In this document: positions 6,289 through 13,489 of the stretch, piece after piece
Layout: the number at the start of each line of letters is the position of its first letter
Position numbering within the stretch: position 1 is the first letter of the stretch
Assembly: GCA_002435875.1 (NCBI GenBank)
Contig: DIVN01000068.1
Coordinates: 1 to 16,656, forward strand
Length of the DNA stretch: 16,656 nucleotides
Source of the DNA: Anaerolineales bacterium UBA6131
Lineage (GTDB): Bacteria; Chloroflexota; Anaerolineae; UBA2200
Reading direction: 5' to 3'
The notes under the pieces: generated by a model
Database searches by the model: none
What the model was told of the DNA's origin: nothing
Seen by the model: only the letters and a program-made list of their open reading frames with translations
Made by a program: the position numbers and the translations under genes

Positions 6289-8094
6289 TTAGCGTTCCTC
6301 CCCTGCGGGCAACTGATCCCGGAACAAGATCGCACGACGCGCGCACACCTGGGCGCATATCTCGCAGCCAGTACACAGCAGCGGGTCGATCCGAGCCTTG
6401 GGCTTGCCCGTCTTCGGATCGACGGTCTCACTCGCGACCAGCGCCGGACATCCAACGCGGAAGCAAAGGCCACACCCATTACAGCATTCTTCGTTCACAG
6501 ACAGAGGCACCCACGTCTTGCGAATTTCAGGCATCAGCGCGCACTCGCGCCGCGCGATGATCACCGATGGCTCCTCCAAAGCAACGCATTCGCGCAAGGC
6601 TGACTCAACCTCTTTCAGTTTGTAGGAGTCTACCGTACGAACCTCGCGAATGCCCATGGCCTTGACCAACGCGGCGAAATCCAGCGATTCGTGCTGGGTC
6701 TGCTGCAGGGTGCGACCCGTGCCAGGATTATCCTGGTGTCCCGTCATAGCTGTGGTGCGGTTGTCCAGAATGATCGTCACCGTATTGCTGCGGTTGTACG
6801 CGACGTTGAGCAGCGCTGGCATGCCAGTGTGGAAGAAGGTAGAATCACCTAACACAGCAACATTGTGTTGCGCGATGCCGGCCTTGCCCACGCCGTGTGC
6901 GACGCCAATGCTCGCGCCCATACAACCGCAGCTGTGCAATGCAGCAAGCGGTGGCAAGAAGGCCAGCGTGTAGCAGCCGATGTCCCCGTTGACTACCAGG
7001 CCCATCTTGCTGGTCACGTGAAAGACCCCACGGTGCGGGCATCCAGGGCATAGAATGGGCGGTCGCGCCGGCAAAGCGGGGACTTGTTCACGTCCGGCCT
7101 TCTCTATTGGTGTTGCCCGTAGCAGGCCAGCGCGCACCGCAGACTGCCGTACGACATGCTGGTCTAATTCGCCACATAACGGGAAGATGCTCTTGCCTTC
7201 CACGGCAATGCCCAAAAGGCGCATCTCCTCTTCCAAGAACGGGTCCAGCTCCTCCAGCACAATCAGACGCTCTACCTGTGACGCGAATTCCTTAAGCAGT
7301 GCTTTCGGCACAGGATACGTCATGCCTAGCTTCAGGATCGAGGCATCAGGGAATACCTCACGCGCATACTGGTAAGCAACTCCGTTTGACACAATGCCCA
7401 GTGAGCGATCCCGCCATTCGATCCGGTTGTGTGCAAAGGTCTCGGCGAACTCAGCCAGCCGCTCCAAACGTTCCTCAATCACCGGGTGGCGGCGCCGGGC
7501 GTTGGCCGGAACCATAACATATTTACCTGTATCTATACGATAATGCGGACTTTCGGCCCGCTCGGGCCGACGTTCGCCACGCACATCCACTGGGCTATGG
7601 CAATGTGAGATACGCGTTGTCAAGCGCAGCATGACAGGCGTATCGAACTTCTCGCTGAGATCAAACGCAGCTCCGACCAAGTCGCAGGCCTCCTGGCTAT
7701 CAGAGGGCTCCAGGCAGGGAATCCGAGTGAACTTGGCATAGCGGCGATTGTCCTGCTCATTCTGAGAGCTATGCATCGATGGGTCATCGGCGGATACTAT
7801 GACCAGGCCGGCCTCCATGCCCGTCATCGCAGCGTAGAAGAGGCTATCCGCGGCCACGTTCAGACCGACATGCTTCATGACAGCCATCGCCCGGCTGCCA
7901 GCATAGGCAGCCCCTACAGCGACGTCGAGTGCAACTTTTTCGTTTGGGGACCACTCCGCGTACACATGAGGCATGGGTGCGAGCGCTTCGAGGATCTCCG
8001 TACTGGGAGTTCCTGGGTAGGCGGCTGCCACACGTACACCGCTCTCCCATGCCCCCCAGGCAACCGCCTCGTTCCCGGAAAGAAACCTCTTCAA
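6289..8094 (-). CDS. iorA: Indolepyruvate:ferredoxin oxidoreductase, alpha subunit
   Basis: The 601-residue catalytic subunit of an aryl-pyruvate:ferredoxin oxidoreductase. The order is a pyrimidine-binding domain (FLSGNEAVAWGAWESGV, YPGTPSTE), a transketolase-C-like domain, CPGCPHRG at 349-356, a thiamine-diphosphate domain (GDIGCYTL at 370-377, LGDSTFFHTG from 415 to ILDNRTTAMTG ending at 452), and a C-terminal ferredoxin domain. The ferredoxin part has two cluster motifs, C538-x2-C541-x2-C544-x4-C549 and C574-x2-C577-x2-C580-x3-C584, enough for two 4Fe-4S clusters. I place the start at TTG 8094 because GGAGG lies 7 bases upstream and family proteins begin close to KRFLSGNEA. The longer in-frame version (8139) would overlap the SGNH gene by 32 bases. 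The exact 2-oxoacid is not readable from sequence; indolepyruvate and phenylpyruvate are usual. Confidence 0.95.
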   Translation of the reverse strand: MKRFLSGNEAVAWGAWESGVRVAAAYPGTPSTEILEALAPMPHVYAEWSPNEKVALDVAVGAAYAGSRAMAVMKHVGLNVAADSLFYAAMTGMEAGLVIVSADDPSMHSSQNEQDNRRYAKFTRIPCLEPSDSQEACDLVGAAFDLSEKFDTPVMLRLTTRISHCHSPVDVRGERRPERAESPHYRIDTGKYVMVPANARRRHPVIEERLERLAEFAETFAHNRIEWRDRSLGIVSNGVAYQYAREVFPDASILKLGMTYPVPKALLKEFASQVERLIVLEELDPFLEEEMRLLGIAVEGKSIFPLCGELDQHVVRQSAVRAGLLRATPIEKAGREQVPALPARPPILCPGCPHRGVFHVTSKMGLVVNGDIGCYTLAFLPPLAALHSCGCMGASIGVAHGVGKAGIAQHNVAVLGDSTFFHTGMPALLNVAYNRSNTVTIILDNRTTAMTGHQDNPGTGRTLQQTQHESLDFAALVKAMGIREVRTVDSYKLKEVESALRECVALEEPSVIIARRECALMPEIRKTWVPLSVNEECCNGCGLCFRVGCPALVASETVDPKTGKPKARIDPLLCTGCEICAQVCARRAILFRDQLPAGEER

Positions 8095-8107
8095 GACACA
8101 ACCTCCG

Positions 8108-9115
8108 TCAGTCGGCCTTCTCGTAGAGACGCAGAGCAACGACGCGCTCGAAAACCTCCAGCGCGATCAAACGCTCCCCCTCCGATGTCAAGTGGACTCC
8201 GTCTGTGGCCAGAAGGGGCGCATGGTTGTTGAAGTGCGATGGTTGCTGCAGTTTGCCGGCAAATGCGGCCGCCAAGTCCACCAACTGCACTGCCTGCTGC
8301 AGTGCGACTTCTCGAATGACCACATTGTACCTATCGTAGATGAGCCGCTGCCTTTGCTCCTCTTGCGACCCCAACCGAGAATAGAAAGGCTCACTTACTG
8401 GCGTCATGGTCGCCAGGAAGATTGCAGCGCACCCTGCCTGGCGCGCGTCATGTATCAGCCTCTCGAGTGCCATACGAAAGCCCGCCTCAGACACCCTCGG
8501 CTGCAACTCTTGACTCGATGCGCTGACAGGGTGCGGCCCCTGCCACCCCATCATGTGCAACGCCCTGCGCGTGCGCGCCCGTGCCGTAAGGTACACATGG
8601 CTGTGCCGAAGCAGCGCATCGGTCCGCTCCCACAAGTACAGATCACCGCGCATCCTGCGCTCACGAACGGGATCCAGTGGCCAGTGCCCAAGGTGTCCAT
8701 CGTTGATCCCAAAGTTAACGATCACCGTGTCAGGACTGTACCACGCAACATCGCGCGCAAAGCGGGCCTGACCCAACACCGCAGTGTTGCCGCCAATTCC
8801 GGCGTTGATGACAGCAATAGCGAGTGCGGGATAAGCTCTTTCGAGCTGGTCTGCCAGGAGCGCAGGATAGGAGTGCTCATAGGGCAGGGACTCCCCATAG
8901 GTAATCGAGTCCCCGAGACAGACGATCCGTTGCTTCGCCCGAAGGTCTTCCCTGCGGAGCCACCTCGTCTCTGCTCGCAATTCCACAGGCAGATAAGCAC
9001 GCTCGATACGCCGGTGATATGACCGCAGAGCAAGCTCGGCAACCAGAAACAACGCGAGCCCAACGAGCACAATCATACACTGGGAGATTCTAGGCGCAGC
9101 CACAGATCTGGGCAA
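8108..9115 (-). CDS. Membrane-anchored SGNH/GDSL hydrolase
   Basis: A 335-residue SGNH-fold hydrolase. An N-terminal hydrophobic segment (about 14-31) probably anchors it with the catalytic domain outside. The family blocks are complete: nucleophile Ser70 in VCLGDSITYGE, Gly108 in NAGIGGN, Asn138 in NFGINDG, and the Asp305/His308 pair in DGVHLTSEG. SGNH enzymes cleave or transfer esters, such as acetyl groups on polysaccharides or peptidoglycan, and lipids; the substrate here is unknown. The TTG at 9115 has a GAGG about 5 bases upstream. An ATG at 9076 just before the hydrophobic segment is the main alternative but has no clear ribosome site. The gene lies 76 bases after the DppC-type gene and 13 bases before iorA, so it may belong to a long transcript. 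No functional link to either is evident. Confidence 0.85.
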   Translation of the reverse strand: MPRSVAAPRISQCMIVLVGLALFLVAELALRSYHRRIERAYLPVELRAETRWLRREDLRAKQRIVCLGDSITYGESLPYEHSYPALLADQLERAYPALAIAVINAGIGGNTAVLGQARFARDVAWYSPDTVIVNFGINDGHLGHWPLDPVRERRMRGDLYLWERTDALLRHSHVYLTARARTRRALHMMGWQGPHPVSASSQELQPRVSEAGFRMALERLIHDARQAGCAAIFLATMTPVSEPFYSRLGSQEEQRQRLIYDRYNVVIREVALQQAVQLVDLAAAFAGKLQQPSHFNNHAPLLATDGVHLTSEGERLIALEVFERVVALRLYEKAD

Positions 9116-9191
9116 AGAGCCTCATTGCGCATTGGAGAATTCGCATCACCCTTGGATTGCGTGTCCAAGGAGATGGCCCAAGATTGGGTGA

Positions 9192-10091
9192 TCAGGTCTG
9201 CAGCCGAGGGTCCAGGGCATCGCGAAGTCCATCGCCCAGAAGGTTAAAACCCAAGACAGTCAGCATAATTGCCAGCCCGGGGAAGAGCACAATGTGCGGG
9301 GCAGTGAACATCGAGTACCGTCCCTGGCCCAGCATGGCGCCCCATTCTGGCTCAGGAGGTTGTGCACCAAGCCCTAGAAAGGATAGCCCCGCAGCATCGA
9401 GAATCGCTGTGCCAATGCCCAAGGTGCCCTGAACCAGGAGTGGGGTCAGGCAGTTGGGAAGGATGTTGCGGAACAGGATGCGCACGGGTGGAACGCCTAC
9501 GGCCCGTGCTGCGACAACGTATTCCTGCTCTTTGGCGGAGAGGACAGAACCCCGCACAATGCGAGCATAGGCCGGGATCGAGACAATTCCGATGGCATAC
9601 AGCATGTTGAGCAGCCCTGGGCCGAGGATGGTCACAATGGCGATAGCCAGCAGCAGCGCTGGGAAGGCCAACATGATATCCATGATGCGCATCACGATAT
9701 GATCCACCCAGCCACCCGCATAGCCCGAGATTGCCCCCGCTAAGGCCCCAATAACAATGGCAAAACCGACCGACAAAACCCCAACCTGAAGCGAGAGGCG
9801 AGTCCCATAGATAACGCGGCTCAGGATGTCACGCCCCAGATCGTCACGCCCCATCCAGTGTTCTTGTGACGGAGGCCGACGGCGCATCGCCAGGTCTTGA
9901 GCAATGGGATCATACGGAGAAATCACAGGCGCAAGCAGCGCAGTTAGCAAAAACACACCCATGATCAGGATCCCCGTGATGGCGAGCTTATTTCGCAGCA
10001 GGCGTCGTATGGCGTCGTAGAGCAGGCTCCTCGGGGAGCCCTTCAGCTCAAGCGCAGGTATGGCGCTCTTGAAAGAGTGCAATGATTCCAT
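9192..10091 (-). CDS. Peptide-type ABC transporter permease, DppC/OppC family
   Basis: A 299-residue inner-membrane permease of the dipeptide/oligopeptide/nickel transporter class. It has the cytoplasmic N-terminus before the first membrane helix (about 36-57), the DppC signature HWMGRDDLGRDILSRVIYG (78-96), further membrane helices at about 104-126, 136-160, 165-180, 220-240 and 268-287, and the EAA coupling loop EYVVAARAVGVPPVRILFRN (190-209) that contacts the ATPase. The C-terminus GDGLRDALDPRL is typical. The ATG at 10091 is preceded by GAGGCGAG. It sits 55 bases after the DppB-type gene and should form the channel with it, fed by the binding protein at 11366-13228. The ATPase subunits are not in the window. 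Confidence 0.95.
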   Translation of the reverse strand: MESLHSFKSAIPALELKGSPRSLLYDAIRRLLRNKLAITGILIMGVFLLTALLAPVISPYDPIAQDLAMRRRPPSQEHWMGRDDLGRDILSRVIYGTRLSLQVGVLSVGFAIVIGALAGAISGYAGGWVDHIVMRIMDIMLAFPALLLAIAIVTILGPGLLNMLYAIGIVSIPAYARIVRGSVLSAKEQEYVVAARAVGVPPVRILFRNILPNCLTPLLVQGTLGIGTAILDAAGLSFLGLGAQPPEPEWGAMLGQGRYSMFTAPHIVLFPGLAIMLTVLGFNLLGDGLRDALDPRLQT

Positions 10092-10146
10092 GGACTCGCC
10101 TCATCAACGGTTGCGACATGTGCCAGCGCTGCGTCACCACTCAACA

Positions 10147-11211
10147 TCAATCATAGTGGATGCGCGGGTCCAGATAGGCGTAAGAGATATCCACAAGCAA
10201 GTTTACCACGACGAATATGAGCGAGATCACCAACACGGATCCTTGCACCACGGGATAGTCGCGAGCCAGGATGCGATCCACCACCAAACGCCCCAAACCT
10301 GGCCAGGAGAAGATCGTCTCGGTCAGGATGGCGCCACCAAGGAGCCATCCGATCTCCAGCCCAATAATCGTGCTCACAGGCAGAAAGGCATTCTTGAGCG
10401 CGTGCCTCAGCAAGACAGTCCTCTCTCGCAAGCCCTTGGCCCTGGCGGTGCGTATATAGTCCTGCCCGAGCACATCCAGCATCGCCGAGCGCGTCATGCG
10501 AGCAATGGTAGCAGTAGGAATGCTCCCAAGCGCAATTGAGGGCAAGATCAGATGGCTCAACACATCGGCCAACGCTCTGAGATTGCCAGTGAGAATGGCA
10601 CGAAGTACATAGAAACCGGAAAAGAACTCATTCAGGGAGGCAACCTGTGGTGAAGCCCCGGACAGACCCCATGCTTCGGCTATGGACTTCATTTCCACAC
10701 CAACGCTCAATCGCGCCGAGGGTGGTAGCCACTTGAGCAGGAACCCAAACACATAGGCCAGCATCAAGCCAAGCCAGAAGATGGGCATAGATACACCAAC
10801 GAGTGCACCAAACATGGTGGCGAGGTCAAATGCTGAGTTGTGCCGGTATGCAGCCAGGATACCTGCAGGCAGGCCAAGTAGACAGGCCACCAGCATAGCC
10901 CCTAGCGTCAGCTCGACCGTTGCTGGCAACCTTTGTGCGATTTCCTGCAAGACAGGTCTGTTTGTCTTGATCGACCGCCCCAAATCCAGACGCAAACAAC
11001 TCTCCAAGTACAGCACGTACTGCACTGGCAAAGGCCGATCCAGGCCAAGGCGCTGTTGGATCGCAGCAACAGATTCTTCTGTGGCGTGTTCACCAAGCAT
11101 GACCCGTGCTGGATCGCCCGGTATCAGCCGCAGCATGGCAAATGTGACAATGGAGATGCCAAGCAAGACGGGCACCAGGAGCAAGAGGCGCCTCACTATG
11201 TAGCGGGTCAA
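10147..11211 (-). CDS. Peptide-type ABC transporter permease, DppB/OppB family
   Basis: A 354-residue integral membrane permease and partner of the DppC-type protein. It opens TRYIVRRLLLLVPVLLGIS with the first membrane helix, then LRLIPGDPARVMLG and a periplasmic loop of about 60 residues. Further membrane helices lie at about 98-122, 130-159, 215-235, 280-298 and 324-343, and the EAA loop is at 251-275 (DYIRTARAKGL, ALKNAF). The end, LVDISYAYLDPRIHYD, is the usual DppB C-terminus. The segment before helix four (about 160-200) is longer than in many DppB proteins. I place the start at TTG 11211, 7 bases after GGGGAGG, where the family normally begins; an in-frame upstream start at 11295 would add 28 unconserved residues. 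It lies about 155 bases downstream of the binding protein gene, with a palindrome between. Confidence 0.95.
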   Translation of the reverse strand: MTRYIVRRLLLLVPVLLGISIVTFAMLRLIPGDPARVMLGEHATEESVAAIQQRLGLDRPLPVQYVLYLESCLRLDLGRSIKTNRPVLQEIAQRLPATVELTLGAMLVACLLGLPAGILAAYRHNSAFDLATMFGALVGVSMPIFWLGLMLAYVFGFLLKWLPPSARLSVGVEMKSIAEAWGLSGASPQVASLNEFFSGFYVLRAILTGNLRALADVLSHLILPSIALGSIPTATIARMTRSAMLDVLGQDYIRTARAKGLRERTVLLRHALKNAFLPVSTIIGLEIGWLLGGAILTETIFSWPGLGRLVVDRILARDYPVVQGSVLVISLIFVVVNLLVDISYAYLDPRIHYD

Positions 11212-11306
11212 TCCAGGGCCTCCCCATTTCCTTGCAGGGTCAAATTGCTGCCGCCTCCACGATGGGACAAGAGTATCTCCTCGCTTCCGGCACAACTAGC
11301 CAGAGC

Positions 11307-11338
11307 CCTACAGTGCAGCGCATGCGCTGCACTGTAGG
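11307..11338. repeat. 32-bp perfect palindrome between binding-protein and permease genes
   Basis: The left half CCTACAGTGCAGCGCA is followed directly by its exact reverse complement. A second, overlapping 14-bp palindrome, TGTAGGTACCTACA (11333-11346), shares its right end. In the transcript (minus strand) this forms a long hairpin 27 bases after the binding-protein stop and about 95 bases before the DppB start. No T-run follows, so it is not a classic intrinsic terminator. Hairpins at this place in uptake operons often protect the upstream message or let only part of transcription through, which would give more binding protein than permease. A dimeric regulator site is the alternative. Confidence 0.8.
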
Positions 11339-11365
11339 TACCTACACGCGAGAAGGAACCCCGTA

Positions 11366-13228
11366 CTACTCTGCTACCTCACCCTTGAACCCACCAAAGA
11401 ACCAGGAGAAGTAGTCAAATGTCTTCGTGTGACCCGCACGATTGGGATGATCCTTATCCCAGATGCGGTCAAAGTTGAACAACACGGCGTCTGCATTGAA
11501 CGGGGTGCCATCGTGGAACTTGACACCTTTGCGCAGGTGGAACGTCCACTCCAGACCATCGTCAGAGACCTCCCAAGACTCGGCCAGACATGGATATGCC
11601 TTGCTGTCGTTCTGCCCGAACTTGAGCAGACTGTCATAGACCTGGACGCCCACATAGAACGATTCTCCATCTGTTTCATCGACTACGTCGAGGCCTACTG
11701 AGTCGCCACTGCGCGCTACGACCACGGTGTCCTTGCTGTAGGACGGATACACCCACTCGTCAAACAAGGGATGTGCAGCGTAGTTCGCCAAGCCACTGCG
11801 GGCTCCATACACCTCTGATGCGTGCACCATGGGCACTCCAGGAACCACGCCATGGACTACGGCATTGGCCTGGTAGTACAACTGCTCACGCTGGACTGGA
11901 TCGCTCTCGCCCTTGGCCTGCAGCAACAACTGATACAAGAACTGATCCGGGATCATGTCCGAGTCCCACTGCTTGCTGCCTGGCCCAAAGAAGGTAAAGA
12001 GGTAGTTGTCTGGATCGGGATAGTCAGGCATCCAGCCCAACATGCACATGGCATGCTCGCCGTTGTCTACCTTCTCAAGATAGGTGCCCCAGTCATAGCT
12101 GACAATCTTGGCCCTGATGCCTGCTGCAGCCAGGTCGGCCTGAATGGCCTCACCCACCTTCTGAGGGTCAGGATAGTATCCACGGGATACCGGCATCACC
12201 CACAATTCTGTGTCAAAACCATTCGGATAGCCTGCATCGGCCAACAACTGCCTGGCCCGCTCAGGGCTGTAGTTATAGTCCTGAAAATCGCCATTCCAAC
12301 CCCACATACTCGGGGGAATGAAGTTGGTGGCAACTACTCCCGTTCCTGGATACAGAGCGCTGACGATCGCTTCCTTGTTTATCGCATGGGCCACCGCCTG
12401 GCGGACCCGCACATCGCGGAAGACCTCCACCCCCTGCGCGTTCTTCCAGGCCTGATTCATCGTGACATACCCTATATTGACCGGAGGCACTCTGTACACC
12501 TGTACATTGGCATCCGCCTCAGCCTTCGGTATGTCATCTGGAATAATGTCATACACAAAATCAACGGCCCCCGCCTGCAACTCTAGCAAACGCGCCGTGG
12601 GCTCGACGACTACCCGGTACACCAGGTTCTTGATCTTGGGCTTGTCTGTGTCCCAATAGCTCGGGCTGGCTTCGAGGACGATCTTCTCATCCGGTACCCA
12701 CTCCTTGAATACATACGGGCCGGTTCCTACCGGGTGGTACATGTAGTCGTCGCCCCACTTTTTGATTGCCTCGGGGCTGCTCATGGAAAGCATGGGGGTG
12801 GCGAGTTGGGCAAGGAACGGAGCGTGATACTGATAGAAGCTGAACTTGACGGTATAGTCGTCGACCTTGCTGATGGACTTGAGCACGCCCTTAGGTGTTG
12901 CCCCGGCAGGGATACTGTCCGCGATCACCTGCTTTGCTACGGCGACGGCCGGCCCAGTTGCCGCGCCACTGGGAATGTCCAACTTCCATCCTACCAAAAT
13001 CAAGTCGGGGTTCTCAATCAGCGCATAGCTCGCGTTCTTCGCGTGCATGGCGTTGGTCGCTTCAACGATCTCTAGATAGCGATTCCCATCGCCCAGGAAC
13101 TTGGCTGAAAGCTTGAACAGTGTATCGCCAGCTACGACTGTATAGTCCTCGGCGAGTGCCACCGGCACGCTGCTCAACAATACAGCGAGGGTAAGAAGGG
13201 TGACCAACAGGATTCTGCGAAACTTCAT
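11366..13228 (-). CDS. Circularly permuted OppA/DppA-type solute-binding protein with N-terminal LysM domain
   Basis: The 620-residue protein starts with ATG 13228, 7 bases after GGGAGGAG. A signal peptide (1-26, ending ALAE without a lipobox Cys) is followed by a LysM domain (28-85: DYTVVAGDTLFKL, LGDGNRY, NPDLILVGWKLDIP). Residues about 115-497 match what is normally the middle and end of family 5 binding proteins (SISKVDDYTVKF, HPVGTGPYVFKEW, RDVRVRQAVAHAINKEAI, FIPPSMWGWN, PGVPMVHASEV). Residues about 499-616 match what normally directly follows the signal peptide (KDTVVVARSGDSVGLD, LAESWEVSDDGLEWTFHLR, GVKFHDGTPFNADAV, ending SWFFGG). The order is therefore rotated. The old termini, both in domain I of the known fold, are joined, and the new termini fall at the FGG/VDDYTV boundary. 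It should bind peptides or similar ligands for the permeases downstream; LysM may tether it to cell-wall glycan. Confidence 0.93.
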   Translation of the reverse strand: MKFRRILLVTLLTLAVLLSSVPVALAEDYTVVAGDTLFKLSAKFLGDGNRYLEIVEATNAMHAKNASYALIENPDLILVGWKLDIPSGAATGPAVAVAKQVIADSIPAGATPKGVLKSISKVDDYTVKFSFYQYHAPFLAQLATPMLSMSSPEAIKKWGDDYMYHPVGTGPYVFKEWVPDEKIVLEASPSYWDTDKPKIKNLVYRVVVEPTARLLELQAGAVDFVYDIIPDDIPKAEADANVQVYRVPPVNIGYVTMNQAWKNAQGVEVFRDVRVRQAVAHAINKEAIVSALYPGTGVVATNFIPPSMWGWNGDFQDYNYSPERARQLLADAGYPNGFDTELWVMPVSRGYYPDPQKVGEAIQADLAAAGIRAKIVSYDWGTYLEKVDNGEHAMCMLGWMPDYPDPDNYLFTFFGPGSKQWDSDMIPDQFLYQLLLQAKGESDPVQREQLYYQANAVVHGVVPGVPMVHASEVYGARSGLANYAAHPLFDEWVYPSYSKDTVVVARSGDSVGLDVVDETDGESFYVGVQVYDSLLKFGQNDSKAYPCLAESWEVSDDGLEWTFHLRKGVKFHDGTPFNADAVLFNFDRIWDKDHPNRAGHTKTFDYFSWFFGGFKGEVAE

Positions 13229-13394
13229 CTCGTTCTCCTCCCTTTCTGGTGGAACAGGTCACTGCTGTTGCACACAAACCGACGTAGGGCTTTCGAGGAC
13301 CATTTGCCGCGGACAACCACCTCCTCCCTTCAGGTAAAGGGTATGTCACCGCACGAACCATTCAATGGCCAATACGAGGAGAAAGAACGCTTTC

Positions 13395-13423
13395 ATTCTA
13401 TCGGATGCAGATGGAAATGTCAA
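13395..13423 (-). promoter_or_regulatory. Predicted sigma70-type promoter of the peptide-uptake operon
   Basis: On the minus strand a perfect -35 TTGACA (13423-13418) is separated by 17 bases from TAGAAT (13400-13395), five of six matches to the -10 consensus. Transcription would begin near 13388, giving a leader of about 160 bases before the binding-protein start. The leader holds a small hairpin, CCCTT-TACCTG-AAGGG, and a second purine-rich GGGAGGAGG site, but I recognise no known riboswitch. The promoter lies just after the hairpin that ends the upstream gene, so the operon probably has its own transcript. Confidence 0.7.
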
Positions 13424-13459
13424 AGCACTTGCTGCAGCCTCGCGGGCCAACGTCTCGCA

Positions 13460-13480
13460 GGCCGCATGCGCTATGCGGCC
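13460..13480 (-). terminator. GC-rich hairpin after the metallopeptidase-like gene
   Basis: GGCCGCAT, a five-base loop and ATGCGGCC form an 8-bp perfect stem ten bases after the TGA of the 13490-14491 gene. There is no T-run after it on the minus strand, so it may be a weak or U-less terminator or a message-end stabiliser. Its position, before the promoter at 13395-13423, fits the end of a transcription unit. Confidence 0.5.
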
Positions 13481-13489
13481 CAGCGCACC

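Noticed and set aside
9150..9170. CCTTGGA/TCCAAGG hairpin between the DppC-type and SGNH genes as a terminator
   Set aside because: A 7-bp stem of mixed composition without a T-run; could occur by chance.
11366..13228. Two genes or a frameshifted pseudogene instead of a permuted protein
   Set aside because: There is one start with a good ribosome site, no internal stop or frame change, and every family block occurs exactly once; the order is the only abnormality.
13062..13361. 100-codon minus-strand frame over the leader and start of the binding-protein gene
   Set aside because: Most of it lies over the signal peptide and LysM region of the real gene in another frame; composition is not protein-like and it has no ribosome site at its ATG.
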